From assembly GCA_045546695.1 (NCBI GenBank), contig JAZQDE010000052.1, forward strand, positions 1 through 64,000: a stretch of DNA of 64,000 bases, read 5' to 3'. Positions 54,213 to 63,663 of this stretch are shown here, piece by piece; within the stretch, counting starts at the first letter, position 1, and each line of letters begins with the position of its first letter. The stretch is from SIG424 sp045546695. Lineage in GTDB: Bacteria; Bacillota; Clostridia; UBA1212; UBA1255. The notes under the pieces were generated by a model. It ran no database searches and was not told the DNA's origin. It saw only the letters and a program-made list of their open reading frames with translations. Made by a program: the position numbers and the translations under genes.

Positions 54213-56790
54213 AAACGTCTGTTTTCCTTAAAATTGTTTCCTTAGCTGTATCAATATTCTGAGCGCCCACAACGTGAAGCTGTACCTGGCTTGAATCATC
54301 AAGTTTGAGCTTGAGTTCATTTGTATTGAAAGTCATCGTATATCTGTCTACGTATACGAGTGAATATCTCTTGTTGTTGATAACAATAAACGTGTCAGAC
54401 GTAAAGCCGTCACCTTTTATTGTATACACGCCGTCCTGAACGGTACTCGGAGATATACTCTCAATGTAGAAAGGAAGAATACCAATCTCATAATCAGGAT
54501 TGTTTACAAGATTGCCTCTTTTGTGCTCGTCGTACATCTTGTAGTACTGCAGATTCTTGAATTTATTCTCATATTCCTTGTACTTTGCGTCATACTCAGC
54601 CTTAAGAGTCTTGTATTCTTCTGTATCCTTAAGTCCGTCTGCTTCCATCCGGTCTAAAGAGGCCTTCCATTCCTTAAGAAATGCGTAATTCTGCTGGAGT
54701 TTGTTTGTTGTAATACCATCCATCTGGAGTAAATCGAACATGTATGTAGAAAGTTCATACAACTGAAGGTGCTTGTCTTCCTGCTTTTCAAGTCCGAGAT
54801 TGTCCCATGTGAAAAACTGTGTTATATAGCTCTCTTCGCCGTGAATATCCGCATAGAGTGTCGGCATATGGTCTGAGTAGAAAAGTACGAAAGACTTTTC
54901 ATCTTCTCTTGATTCAAGATAGCTGATAATGTCAGAAATGACCTTGTCAACTTCCTGCGCCTGGCTTACATAATATGCCACAGAACCTACGACATCCTCG
55001 CCTGTAGCACCGGGGAAAGTGTCATATATTTCCATGGTATATTCTTCCTTTTCAATCGGGAAATAATTACCATGAAGCTGTACTGTAACAGTGAAAACAA
55101 AGTTCTTGTCATTTTCTTCCTTATCGAGAATTATCTTAAGCTGGTCAAGCAAAGCAGAGTCATTTGCCCAGATTGTGCCCGGCTTTTTCTGGATACCTGA
55201 CATGAGCTCCATCGGAATGTATCTGTCAAACGCAAGATTCTTATATACTCTGTCACGGTTGAAAAACTCTCCTCTGTAATTGTGCATAGCAGTGGCATTA
55301 TACCCATATTCTTTGAATAATCTTACAATGCTGTCTGTCGAAGTGTTCAGAATCTGTTTCGGATATGGATTATATCCCACCGGCAGATAATCCATATTCA
55401 TACCTGTTATAAATTCAAATTCACTTTTTACAGTACTGCCGCCAAAAACAGGAACCTCTACCGTACCTGAAGTATAATTTTCACAAAGATAATGAATAAA
55501 CGGAATCGGGTCTGTTTCGTATGCATCCGCGCCCATTGATGAAAACAGATATGGGTCAACGAATGATTCTACCTGGATTGCAATAACATTGTCCACTTCA
55601 TCAAAGACAGATGTATCAATGCCGAGCCTGTCAAGAGCGTCAATATATTCATCGTCGATTTCCTTTATAAACTTGTCGAAATCTATTGATTCATATCCAT
55701 CAGGCATATCTACATTTGATGAAAAAGCATACGAAATAAAGCTGTATATAAAGCCTTTGTTATTATATGTTTCTGTAAGTTCTTTATCATCGAGACTAAA
55801 CGCATCCAGTGTTGTTACAGCACCAAGGCCAAATACACACGTGATACAAATAAACAACGTTGCCATTATTCTTGACAGTGAAAACTTTACCGGCTTTTCA
55901 AACCTTGACATCACTATAATCAACAGTATGCCGACAACGAATGCTGAGATAACGCCTATAATCTCAGGCAGAGAATAGTATGCAAACATGGCAACAATGG
56001 CGTCAGACGCCTGGTAAACGTCAAGCAACACGACAGGCTGCCAGAGGCTTGTGTATTTTACGTATGACACGAACGACAAAGCAATCCATAACAATGAGTA
56101 AATAACCGCCATTGATTTCGGTCTGCGGAAAAAGAAAACGAATAATCCTATGCAAACCACGTATGTAAGATTCAACGCCAGTATATCAGGGTTCATAAAG
56201 AACAATGAAAACGGCTTTGTTATACTTCTTGTCTGGAACATCTGAACGATGAAAACTGTGACAAGCATAACACCTAAAACAAACGTAATATTTTTATATA
56301 ATTTTTCATGTTTGCAAGGGGCTGTTCTGTTTCCGAAATAATACATCGCAACTGCCACTGCTATGGACAAGGTAAGAATTGCCAGACCGATAATCAGTCT
56401 GCCGCACGTTATAGACATCCACGTAAACCATAAGCCAAGCAATATAGATGAATACATTTTGCTTCGTTTTGTATGAAGCACAGGCACGGTGAAAACAAAC
56501 ATCATCACCATGCGCAAAAGAACGAGCGTAAAGTTCTGTGGGAACTGCTTCATTTCCCACGAATTGCTCGTTTCTGTCATAACAACAGATAAAAAAGCTA
56601 ACAAAAGGTATATGGCGACCCATTTTACGAATGCTTTTGCGTCGCCATTTTTAATTTCTTTAAGATCATTCTGAAAATCATTGACAAGATTCATCCACTT
56701 GGTTTTCAGAGGAACCTTTACCTTCTGAGCTTTTTTCTGTGCTCTTTTTGCTTTTTTATCAGCAAAGAAATTACTTAATCTTTTCGACAT
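54187..56790 (-). CDS. LTA synthase family phosphoglycerol transferase, membrane-bound
   Basis: An 867-aa membrane protein with a basic cytoplasmic N-terminus, about eleven hydrophobic segments (residues ~45-340), and an extracellular alkaline-phosphatase-like sulfatase domain (~380-680). Catalytic landmarks: NVIAIQVESF (metal Glu), GGSTVKSEFEFITG where the Thr of GGST is the probable nucleophile, and LFYSDHMPTL (metal Asp-His). A coiled-coil-like stretch and an IPT/TIG-like domain (SISPSTVQDGVYTIKGDGF) end the protein. Makes or modifies glycerol-phosphate polymers; exact polymer unknown. Start at 56790 has GGTGGAG and overlaps the cyclophilin gene by 20 nt. Confidence 0.85.
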   Translation of the reverse strand: MSKRLSNFFADKKAKRAQKKAQKVKVPLKTKWMNLVNDFQNDLKEIKNGDAKAFVKWVAIYLLLAFLSVVMTETSNSWEMKQFPQNFTLVLLRMVMMFVFTVPVLHTKRSKMYSSILLGLWFTWMSITCGRLIIGLAILTLSIAVAVAMYYFGNRTAPCKHEKLYKNITFVLGVMLVTVFIVQMFQTRSITKPFSLFFMNPDILALNLTYVVCIGLFVFFFRRPKSMAVIYSLLWIALSFVSYVKYTSLWQPVVLLDVYQASDAIVAMFAYYSLPEIIGVISAFVVGILLIIVMSRFEKPVKFSLSRIMATLFICITCVFGLGAVTTLDAFSLDDKELTETYNNKGFIYSFISYAFSSNVDMPDGYESIDFDKFIKEIDDEYIDALDRLGIDTSVFDEVDNVIAIQVESFVDPYLFSSMGADAYETDPIPFIHYLCENYTSGTVEVPVFGGSTVKSEFEFITGMNMDYLPVGYNPYPKQILNTSTDSIVRLFKEYGYNATAMHNYRGEFFNRDRVYKNLAFDRYIPMELMSGIQKKPGTIWANDSALLDQLKIILDKEENDKNFVFTVTVQLHGNYFPIEKEEYTMEIYDTFPGATGEDVVGSVAYYVSQAQEVDKVISDIISYLESREDEKSFVLFYSDHMPTLYADIHGEESYITQFFTWDNLGLEKQEDKHLQLYELSTYMFDLLQMDGITTNKLQQNYAFLKEWKASLDRMEADGLKDTEEYKTLKAEYDAKYKEYENKFKNLQYYKMYDEHKRGNLVNNPDYEIGILPFYIESISPSTVQDGVYTIKGDGFTSDTFIVINNKRYSLVYVDRYTMTFNTNELKLKLDDSSQVQLHVVGAQNIDTAKETILRKTDVYEWGKIFS

Positions 56791-57373
56791 CGGAGAAGTC
56801 TCCACCCTTTGTGTCAATCGTTATTGTCTTGATAACAACATCTTCGTACGGCTTGTCATTGCTGTTCGTATCAACTTCGTTGATAGCCATAACTACGTCA
56901 AGGCCTTCGATTACCTTGCCAAATGATGCATATTGACCATTAAGCCAATAAGGATCTCCTGTACAGATGAAAAACTGTGAACCTGCGCTGTTGGGTGAAG
57001 AAGAACGTGCCATTGAAATAACACCCTGTGTGTGTTTCAGGTTGTTCTCAAAACCATTTTGTGAAAATTCACCTTCAATGGAGTATCCCGGGCCGCCCAT
57101 GCCTGTGCCCTGCGGACAACCACCCTGAATCATAAAGTCTTCTATAACGCGGTGGAAAATAAGTCCGTCATAATATCCATCCTGTGCAAGAGTTACAAAG
57201 TTTGCAACTGTATTGGGAGCCACGTCATCATAAAGCTCTACTACGATTGTGCCAAAACCTTCTACTTCAATTGTTGCAATAGGATGATAAATCTCCTTTT
57301 CGCATCCTGTACTCATAAAAATCAACACTCCAATCAAACAAAATACTAAAATACTTAATAATTTCTTTTTCAT
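56771..57373 (-). CDS. Peptidyl-prolyl isomerase (cyclophilin), lipoprotein
   Basis: A 200-aa cyclophilin-type foldase anchored outside the membrane. Signal peptide ends MSTGC; the cyclophilin core follows with FHRVIEDFMIQGG (catalytic Arg), GQFAS-type GQYASFGKVIEG and NSAGSQFFI. GGAG is eight nt before the ATG. It lies 9 nt after the hydratase gene and overlaps the LTA-synthase-like gene, which it may help fold. Confidence 0.93.
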   Translation of the reverse strand: MKKKLLSILVFCLIGVLIFMSTGCEKEIYHPIATIEVEGFGTIVVELYDDVAPNTVANFVTLAQDGYYDGLIFHRVIEDFMIQGGCPQGTGMGGPGYSIEGEFSQNGFENNLKHTQGVISMARSSSPNSAGSQFFICTGDPYWLNGQYASFGKVIEGLDVVMAINEVDTNSNDKPYEDVVIKTITIDTKGGDFSDVEKIK

Positions 57374-57382
57374 AAATACTCC

Positions 57383-59665
57383 TTAGTTGTAGTAGTTAAT
57401 CAGACATCCTGCCGTGAGTATATCTGACTCATCTTTGGAAATATCTGCCAATGTCAGTACGCACTCATCTACAGTGCCGTCAATACGGTAAATTGTCGCA
57501 TCAACAGTTCTGTCCAGATTTGCAACTGTATCTTTAATATCTTTTATAAATATTCTGTCGCCGTTTTTAAGTTTCAGATCAGCAATGCTATCAACTGTAA
57601 ACGGCAGGCATCCCCAGTTGATAAGGTTGCTGCGATATCTTTTTGTGCCGTATGCAACTGCAATATTTGCAAGACCGCCCAGTACCTTCTGGCATGATGC
57701 AGCCTGTTCTCTTGCAGAGCCGTCACCGGGAGATGTTGCAACTACTACGCTACCTATCTGTGTTGTGTACGCTAGCTTCACAACGTCATCAATACCTGCA
57801 AAAGCTTTTTTGAGTGCCTCACCTTCTTTTTCACCTCTTACGTATGCAAGTCTCTCGTCTTCAGCTTTTTTGATAGCCTTTGCTCTGCCTACGTATTCAG
57901 GATCTTTGCGTGACAATGTAAATTCAGCAAGTTTAAGAGGATTTGATCTGTAAGATGAAGTCTCGCCACTCGGTATAAGCTCGTCTGTAGTTGTTACAGG
58001 GTCGTTTATAACGCATGCAACTTCAAGAAGAATATTCTGATGAAGTCTTTGCTGTGCCGGCCAGTCAGCGATGTTCGGTCCATACTGAAGCGGAGCGTCT
58101 TTTTCAGGCTTTGAGTAACCGTTATACACACGTCTGTCGTAAACTTCTTTATCAAATTTATATTCGTATTCTTTTTCTTCGATGCCATTTTCAGCGGCAA
58201 AGTCGCTTGCGGACGTAAGAATACCCTGATTTGCAGCTGTTGCTGCGATAGAACGTGCATCCATAAGTGCAACCCATGATATCTGACCGTCAGCAGGACG
58301 AGAGCCTTCTCTGTTTTCAAAGTTTCTCGTAGTATGTCTGATACTAAAGCCATTGTTGGACGGTACGTCGCCTGCTCCGAAGCAAGGTCCGCAGAAGGCA
58401 GATCTTACGATTGCGCCACAACGCAGGAATTCTTCAATCATGCCATTTTTAACAAGCTGCATAAATACAGGCTGGCTTGACGGATACAGGCTGAGGTTGA
58501 ATGCGCCGTTGCCTGTTGATTTTCCATTTATATACTCGTATGCTCTGCAGATATTTTCAAAAGTACCGCCTGAGCAACCTGCGATAACTCCCTGGTCAAC
58601 GTGCATTTTACCGTCAAAGAATTTATCCTTGAGCGTATATGCGGCAATCTTTTTACCATATATATCAATTGCTCTTTTTTGTGTAATATCGAGAATCTCG
58701 TCAGCATTCTGAATAAATTCGCTTACTTTATATGCGTGTCTCGGGTGAAAAGGCATAGCAATCATTGATTCAATCTTGCTGAGGTCAACAACGAGAGCAC
58801 TGTCATAATATGCCACGCTGTCAGGATTGAGCTCCTGATACTCGTCGCCTCTTTGGTGAATGTCGAAATATTCGCGAACTTTGTCGTCTGTTCTCCAGAT
58901 TGAGCTGAGGCAACGTGTCTCTGTTGTCATTACGTCGATACCGTTTCTGAAATCAACAGATAAATCGTCAATGCCGGGGCCCTGGAATTCCATAACTTTG
59001 TTGTATACAAAGTCACAGTCATAAACTTCTTTGATAATAGCAAGAGCTACGTCCTGAGGACCTACGCCGGGACGTACTTTACCTTTAAGATAAATACATA
59101 CAATCTCAGGCTTTTTAATCTCGTAAGGCTTTTTAAGAAGCTGCTTTGCAAGCTCCGGTCCGCCCTCGCCTACAGCCATAGTACCGAGTGCACCATAACG
59201 AGTGTGGCTGTCTGAGCCGATAATCATTTTACCGGGAGCTGCCATCATTTCACGCATGTACTGGTGAATAACAGCCTGGTGAGGTGGAACGTAAATTCCG
59301 CCGTATTTTTTAGCAGCTGACAAGCCGAAAACGTGGTCGTCTTCATTGATTGTGCCACCTACAGCACAAAGTGAGTTGTGACAGTTTGTCAGAACGTAAG
59401 GCACCGGGAACTGTGTAAGTCCGCTGGCTCTTGCAGTCTGGATTATGCCAACATATGTAATATCATGAGATGCCATAGCATCAAAGGTTATGTGAAAACG
59501 CGGTGCTTCGTATGAATCTTCTTCTGCATGCGCACATATAATCTTAGAAGCAATTGTACCTTTTGCTGCTTCTTTTTTATCTATCCCTGCAACTTTTGCA
59601 TCGCTCATGTCTGTGATAAGCTCTCCGTTTACCAGAAACACTCCGCTGTTGATCTTATCAATCAT
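57383..59665 (-). CDS. Aconitase-family hydratase (YbhJ/AcnC-like)
   Basis: A 760-aa [4Fe-4S] lyase of the aconitase superfamily. The cluster cysteines are visible in VIAGCSGGTFENI and AFCGPCFGAGD, and active-site residues in IIGSDSHTRYGALG and GPQDVALAI. Length and lack of the classic GSCTNSSYED wording separate it from standard AcnA/AcnB and resemble E. coli YbhJ, whose substrate is not established. Starts with GGAG before ATG 59665 and overlaps the ABC permease gene by 4 nt (ATGA). Citrate-cycle aconitase remains possible. Confidence 0.85.
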   Translation of the reverse strand: MIDKINSGVFLVNGELITDMSDAKVAGIDKKEAAKGTIASKIICAHAEEDSYEAPRFHITFDAMASHDITYVGIIQTARASGLTQFPVPYVLTNCHNSLCAVGGTINEDDHVFGLSAAKKYGGIYVPPHQAVIHQYMREMMAAPGKMIIGSDSHTRYGALGTMAVGEGGPELAKQLLKKPYEIKKPEIVCIYLKGKVRPGVGPQDVALAIIKEVYDCDFVYNKVMEFQGPGIDDLSVDFRNGIDVMTTETRCLSSIWRTDDKVREYFDIHQRGDEYQELNPDSVAYYDSALVVDLSKIESMIAMPFHPRHAYKVSEFIQNADEILDITQKRAIDIYGKKIAAYTLKDKFFDGKMHVDQGVIAGCSGGTFENICRAYEYINGKSTGNGAFNLSLYPSSQPVFMQLVKNGMIEEFLRCGAIVRSAFCGPCFGAGDVPSNNGFSIRHTTRNFENREGSRPADGQISWVALMDARSIAATAANQGILTSASDFAAENGIEEKEYEYKFDKEVYDRRVYNGYSKPEKDAPLQYGPNIADWPAQQRLHQNILLEVACVINDPVTTTDELIPSGETSSYRSNPLKLAEFTLSRKDPEYVGRAKAIKKAEDERLAYVRGEKEGEALKKAFAGIDDVVKLAYTTQIGSVVVATSPGDGSAREQAASCQKVLGGLANIAVAYGTKRYRSNLINWGCLPFTVDSIADLKLKNGDRIFIKDIKDTVANLDRTVDATIYRIDGTVDECVLTLADISKDESDILTAGCLINYYN

Positions 59666-61314
59666 CTGTATAACTCCTTACTCTTAATTAGTCTGTACAA
59701 CATTTTCCTCGATACTATTGTGGCGACAGCCTCAATAATCAATGTCAGAACAATGACAAGTGCGATATTCTGTATCTTCCCAACCACGTAAAGCACGGTG
59801 GGAATTATATATATTACTGTCAAAATAACGCACAAAACCAAAGCGATCATGCCGTTTGCATTTTGCTTTACGGCCTCTGCTTCTCTTGTCCAATATATTT
59901 TAGGTCTCGTAACATCGATAAAAGCACCGATGTAACTATACGAAAACAATGCAATTATACATATCACGATACCAATTATTACAGGCAAAAAGCTGAGTTT
60001 AAATAAAACTCCACCTATCGCCATCATAGTTATAACACAAACAAGATTGATAATCAAGGAGCAAGTGATTTTTGCCTTTATCTGCTCCTTGTACGACACA
60101 GGAATAATCTGTGTAATCATGTAGTTGCCACCCTCGCGCGACACTGACGTTGATGCTACCATAGATAATGTAGACACCACCATCGTCACTGCCACAAGGA
60201 TAGCTGCCACAACGTATTGGGCATTGATATTATTTTCCAGGAATTGTGTTATCATGCTGATAATATCATCGCCTTTTGTCGTCATATTATTGGTGCGAAG
60301 TCCGAGAATAATTATAAGAAGCGGCCCGATAATAACGTTCAGCACGCAATTGAGCATATATACCGGCGAGCGGAAAAGCATCCTGAATTCTTTTTTCAGA
60401 AGCGCCGTGCGTACAGATGATTTTGTATAATTTTTCTTCGTCTTATTTGCACTTGAAGCACTGTAGTAAAGCATTTCAGTTACTTTTTCATACAATCTGC
60501 CGCCCGGATAATACATAATGACAAAAGACACAGCAAAAGTCACAAGTGAAATACCTGTGCCGATGAAAAAGTCGATGCCGCCTTTTAACATCATATTGTA
60601 CGATAAAATGTTTATCATGTACTTTCCGAGACCCTCGATTATGCCATTATTTGCCAGTAAAACGCCTGAAATGTCATCTTGTGTTACTGTTGTTCCGCCT
60701 GACGAGAAAACTGCATACAATACAAAGCATGCGACAACAAGAAGCAAACCCATAACAGTTGAGATTATTTCCTTATGCCTGAATCTTCCGGAAATTACCA
60801 TAATGCCAAACATTATAAACGTAGCGACAGTGCATGGCAGCGCCGGAAACAGGAGTGCGCCCAGCAGCATTTTCACCGTGAAAATAAGTGAAAAGCCTTC
60901 ATAATATTGGTAAACGCTTGTAGCCGGAATTATTATTACCAACGCAGACAGTAGCGCGCTTACGTACATGACAACGTATGACGTCATGAAGATGTGTTCC
61001 CTTTTTATGGGAAGCGGCCTGAAGAATTCCTGCTCTTTGCCGTTGAACATCGTGTTGAAGGACGACAATATTATTGTGAAAAGTGATACAATCTGTGCAA
61101 AAAGCAGCGTAAAAGTCAGATATAATTCTTTTTCACCTGCCTGCCGGAAGCTTTTGTACATCATGCTCATCATGATTACATATGCAAAAATGAAGAGCGA
61201 AGCTATCAATAAAATAATAATGAGTCCTGCAAGACCGGCTACACTTATGCGCGCGGGTGCAGAGCCGAATTGATTCATTATTTTGAATCTTAAAAGTCGT
61301 AAAAACTTATTCAC
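59662..61314 (-). CDS. ABC transporter permease (ABC-2-like)
   Basis: A 550-aa polytopic protein with about twelve hydrophobic segments. Near the middle a cytoplasmic loop (SASSANKTKKNYTKSSVRTALLKKEFRMLFRSP, shortened) carries the RS-P loop of ABC-2 exporters. GTG start at 61314 sits after GGAGG five nt upstream. It overlaps the ATPase gene by 8 nt and the hydratase gene by 4 nt. Likely exports a hydrophobic or peptide compound. Confidence 0.85.
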   Translation of the reverse strand: MNKFLRLLRFKIMNQFGSAPARISVAGLAGLIIILLIASLFIFAYVIMMSMMYKSFRQAGEKELYLTFTLLFAQIVSLFTIILSSFNTMFNGKEQEFFRPLPIKREHIFMTSYVVMYVSALLSALVIIIPATSVYQYYEGFSLIFTVKMLLGALLFPALPCTVATFIMFGIMVISGRFRHKEIISTVMGLLLVVACFVLYAVFSSGGTTVTQDDISGVLLANNGIIEGLGKYMINILSYNMMLKGGIDFFIGTGISLVTFAVSFVIMYYPGGRLYEKVTEMLYYSASSANKTKKNYTKSSVRTALLKKEFRMLFRSPVYMLNCVLNVIIGPLLIIILGLRTNNMTTKGDDIISMITQFLENNINAQYVVAAILVAVTMVVSTLSMVASTSVSREGGNYMITQIIPVSYKEQIKAKITCSLIINLVCVITMMAIGGVLFKLSFLPVIIGIVICIIALFSYSYIGAFIDVTRPKIYWTREAEAVKQNANGMIALVLCVILTVIYIIPTVLYVVGKIQNIALVIVLTLIIEAVATIVSRKMLYRLIKSKELYR

Positions 61315-62044
61315 CACTGCCTCCGACTATATCAATAAACACATCCTCCAGTGTGGAATTGCCACTTTTTGCCTGCTCCTTGAGTTCATCTACCGTACCG
61401 GTCGCCACAATAACGCCGTGCGAAATAATCGCCACTCTGTCGCATAATTTCTCAGCAACTTCCAGTACGTGTGTAGAAAAGAAGACAGTATTTCCCTGCT
61501 TGCAATGCTCGCGCATTTCTTCTTTAAGGCTATGCGCCGACATAGGGTCAAGCCCTACCATAGGCTCGTCCAAAATCCATAAATCGGGATTATGTATGAG
61601 CGCACCGGTAAGTACGATTTTTTGTCTCATTCCATGTGAAAAGCTCTTAATTCTGTCATTCAGAGCATTTTGTATATCAAACATTGTGGAATATTTCTGT
61701 ATTCTGTCTTGTCTGTCCTGAGTAGAAACGCCGTATATATCTGCTATAAATTCCAGATATTCCATTGCAGTGAGTCTTTCGTACACGTCGGGGTTATCCG
61801 GAACGTATCCGAATTTCTTTTTATAATTTATTGGATCTTTTTGTATATCGATGCCATCTATGAGTATTTGTCCCATCGTAGGCTCGATGATACCTGCAAT
61901 CATTTTTATCGTGGTACTCTTGCCTGCTCCGTTCGGCCCCAAAAAGCCGAAAATCTCGCCTTTGTTTACTTTGAGGCTGATATTGCTTACTGCTGCGACT
62001 TTGCGTTTATCATAATATTTTGTCAGATTTTTGAGTTCAAGCAT
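61307..62044 (-). CDS. ABC transporter ATP-binding protein
   Basis: A 245-aa ATPase for the neighbouring permease. Walker A GPNGAGKSTTIK, Q-loop YVPDNPDVYE, signature SFSHGMRQKI, Walker B LWILDEPMVGLDP and the switch FFSTHVLEV are complete. ATG at 62044 has AAAGGA eight nt upstream; extended -10 TGGTATAAT at 62076-62081 supplies a promoter. First gene of a ~10-kb co-directional chain. Confidence 0.95.
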   Translation of the reverse strand: MLELKNLTKYYDKRKVAAVSNISLKVNKGEIFGFLGPNGAGKSTTIKMIAGIIEPTMGQILIDGIDIQKDPINYKKKFGYVPDNPDVYERLTAMEYLEFIADIYGVSTQDRQDRIQKYSTMFDIQNALNDRIKSFSHGMRQKIVLTGALIHNPDLWILDEPMVGLDPMSAHSLKEEMREHCKQGNTVFFSTHVLEVAEKLCDRVAIISHGVIVATGTVDELKEQAKSGNSTLEDVFIDIVGGSGE

Positions 62045-62075
62045 AAAAGAAATCCTTTCAGAACTTTATTATTGC

Positions 62076-62084
62076 ATTATACCA
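62076..62084 (-). promoter_or_regulatory. Extended -10 promoter before the ABC-ilv chain
   Basis: Minus-strand TGG followed by TATAAT (62076-62081), 32 bp upstream of the ATPase start. No good -35 is seen, as is usual for extended -10 promoters. Confidence 0.6.
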
Positions 62085-62091
62085 TACATTT

Positions 62092-62148
62092 TCCTTTATA
62101 TCGTCCTTCGCTGAAAATTCTTCAACCAGGGGTGGCTGTGTTGAACTG
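62092..62148. repeat. Solitary copy of the array B palindrome
   Basis: 31 bp at 62118-62148 with left arm TTCTTCAAC and a decayed right arm (GTTGAACTG), preceded by ATCGTCCTTCGCTGAAAA, 17 of 18 bases as at 488-505. It shows that the 31-bp palindrome and its leader exist as a dispersed element, here alone. Confidence 0.82.
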
Positions 62149-62181
62149 CTTGTCGAACACGTCATTTTCACTGAAAAATGA

Positions 62182-62236
62182 AAAAGCCCGACGGTACTGG
62201 TGTAGGGTATAATAAATACGACCGAAGGGCTTTTTA
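62182..62236. terminator. Terminator after the ThuA gene
   Basis: AAAAAGCCC (62182-62190) pairs with GGGCTTTTT (62228-62236), with an inner CGG/CCG pair and a long ~30-nt loop. Symmetric A and T runs allow termination in both directions; on the minus strand it ends ThuA transcription. Confidence 0.8.
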
Positions 62237-62261
62237 CGCAATTTAATAAATTTTTACCGGA

Positions 62262-62972
62262 TTATTCCAGAGGCTCTGTCTGGGGTGCAACCATTCTCTC
62301 AACGCGGCTTGTAGGCTTTGCCCATCTGACAGCGTTTGTGATAACTTTCTGAACGTATTCGTGATGATACGTTGGATTTGATTCATGTCCGGGACGGAAA
62401 TAGAACACCTTGCCGTGTCCTCTTCTGAAGGTCACGCCTGAGCGGAATACTTCGCCTCCTTTGAACCAACTGATGAAAACAAGCTCGTCAGGCTGTGGAA
62501 TATCAAAATACTCACCGTACATTTCTTCCGGTTCGATAACAAACTGCTCCGGAATGCCTTCCGCTATGGGATGTCCGGGATTGCAGCACCATACTCTTTC
62601 TTTGTCATTGTCTCTCCATTTGAGTGTGCCTGTTGTGCCAACAAGTTTCAGGAAAGGCTTGGACATGTGTGCTGAGTGAAGCGCGATGAATCCCATGCCG
62701 CAAAGTACGTGTCTCTGAACTCGTTCAGCCACTTCGTCCGGCACAAGGTGATGCGCCATGTGTCCCCACCATACAAGTACGTCTGTATCTTTGAGAACTT
62801 CTTCTGTGAGACCGCACTCTGGGTCGTCTAACGTCGCTGTTTTTACGACGATATCTTCGTTTTTACCAAGAAATGCCGCTATAGCGCCGTGAATTCCGTC
62901 AGGATAGATTGATCTTACGTGTTCGCTGTTCTTTTCGTGTGTATATTCATTCCATACTGTTACTTTAATCAT
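62262..62972 (-). CDS. ThuA-like trehalose utilisation domain protein
   Basis: A 236-aa ThuA/glutamine-amidotransferase-like fold: VTVWNEYTHE at the N-terminus, DVLVWWGHMAHH, GFIALHSAHMSKPF and the C-terminal GHGKVFYFRPGHESNPTYH. Such proteins often accompany sugar oxidation or isomerase genes. The catalytic role is unproven. It has AGGC-type ribosome site and a terminator of its own. Confidence 0.85.
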   Translation of the reverse strand: MIKVTVWNEYTHEKNSEHVRSIYPDGIHGAIAAFLGKNEDIVVKTATLDDPECGLTEEVLKDTDVLVWWGHMAHHLVPDEVAERVQRHVLCGMGFIALHSAHMSKPFLKLVGTTGTLKWRDNDKERVWCCNPGHPIAEGIPEQFVIEPEEMYGEYFDIPQPDELVFISWFKGGEVFRSGVTFRRGHGKVFYFRPGHESNPTYHHEYVQKVITNAVRWAKPTSRVERMVAPQTEPLE

Positions 62973-63033
62973 TATGTTTGCCTCCGTTTTTTAACTAAAA
63001 TAATTTTACAGCATTGCGATTCTAATTACAATA

Positions 63034-63645
63034 TTATTTTTCAACAATCAGAATCAATGTGCCGTTCTCAACGCTGATTATTGCTTTTTCACCGATGAAT
63101 TCGTTACTGACACCAATCGGAATAGAAGCATCAAGAGTGGCGTCGTCGAGAGTGTATTTGAGGCCCTTTATCGTAACGCCCCACGCCATGCCGCCAAAAG
63201 CAAAGACAGAAATAAGCCCTTTGTCGCGTGATTCAAATTCTATTTCCGTGTCTGAGATAGCTGTTATGAGCGTGGAGTCATCTTCGAGCGCGATTTTTAT
63301 TTCTTTCTGTGAAAAGTATGACAGCATCTGGAGGTTACCGAGAGTGTGGTCCATGCGGCCGCCAAGCGCGCCATATACGATGATATCGTCGTATCCCCTC
63401 TTTACTGCCTCGTCAACTGCAAGCATCATATCCGGATAATCTTTCTCGCATGGGAAAACGATTGTCTGTACGTCCTCGGGCACAAATCCGAGTGAATCAA
63501 AATCACCCATGGCAATATCAGGCAAAATATTTGCCTTTTTCAGGTGCTCATATCCTCCGTCAGCGCTGATTACAAAGCTGCCTTGCGGTATATTTATAGT
63601 CGTTTTAGTCATATCGCCGGCACCGACAATATAGCATTTTTTCAT
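63034..63645 (-). CDS. thiN: Thiamine pyrophosphokinase
   Basis: A 203-aa enzyme making thiamine diphosphate from thiamine and ATP. Motifs: YIVGAGDMT, FVISADGGYEHLKKANI, MGDFDSLG (metal) and YGALGGRMDHTLGNL. C-terminal sandwich follows. It lies 18 nt after an ABC-F gene. It would supply the cofactor of IlvB. Confidence 0.94.
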   Translation of the reverse strand: MKKCYIVGAGDMTKTTINIPQGSFVISADGGYEHLKKANILPDIAMGDFDSLGFVPEDVQTIVFPCEKDYPDMMLAVDEAVKRGYDDIIVYGALGGRMDHTLGNLQMLSYFSQKEIKIALEDDSTLITAISDTEIEFESRDKGLISVFAFGGMAWGVTIKGLKYTLDDATLDASIPIGVSNEFIGEKAIISVENGTLILIVEK

Positions 63646-63663
63646 AAAATCACTTCCTTAATT

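Noticed and set aside
54200..54400. T-box or leader attenuator before ilvB
   Set aside because: The region is coding for the end of the LTA-synthase-like protein and no T-box sequence is visible.
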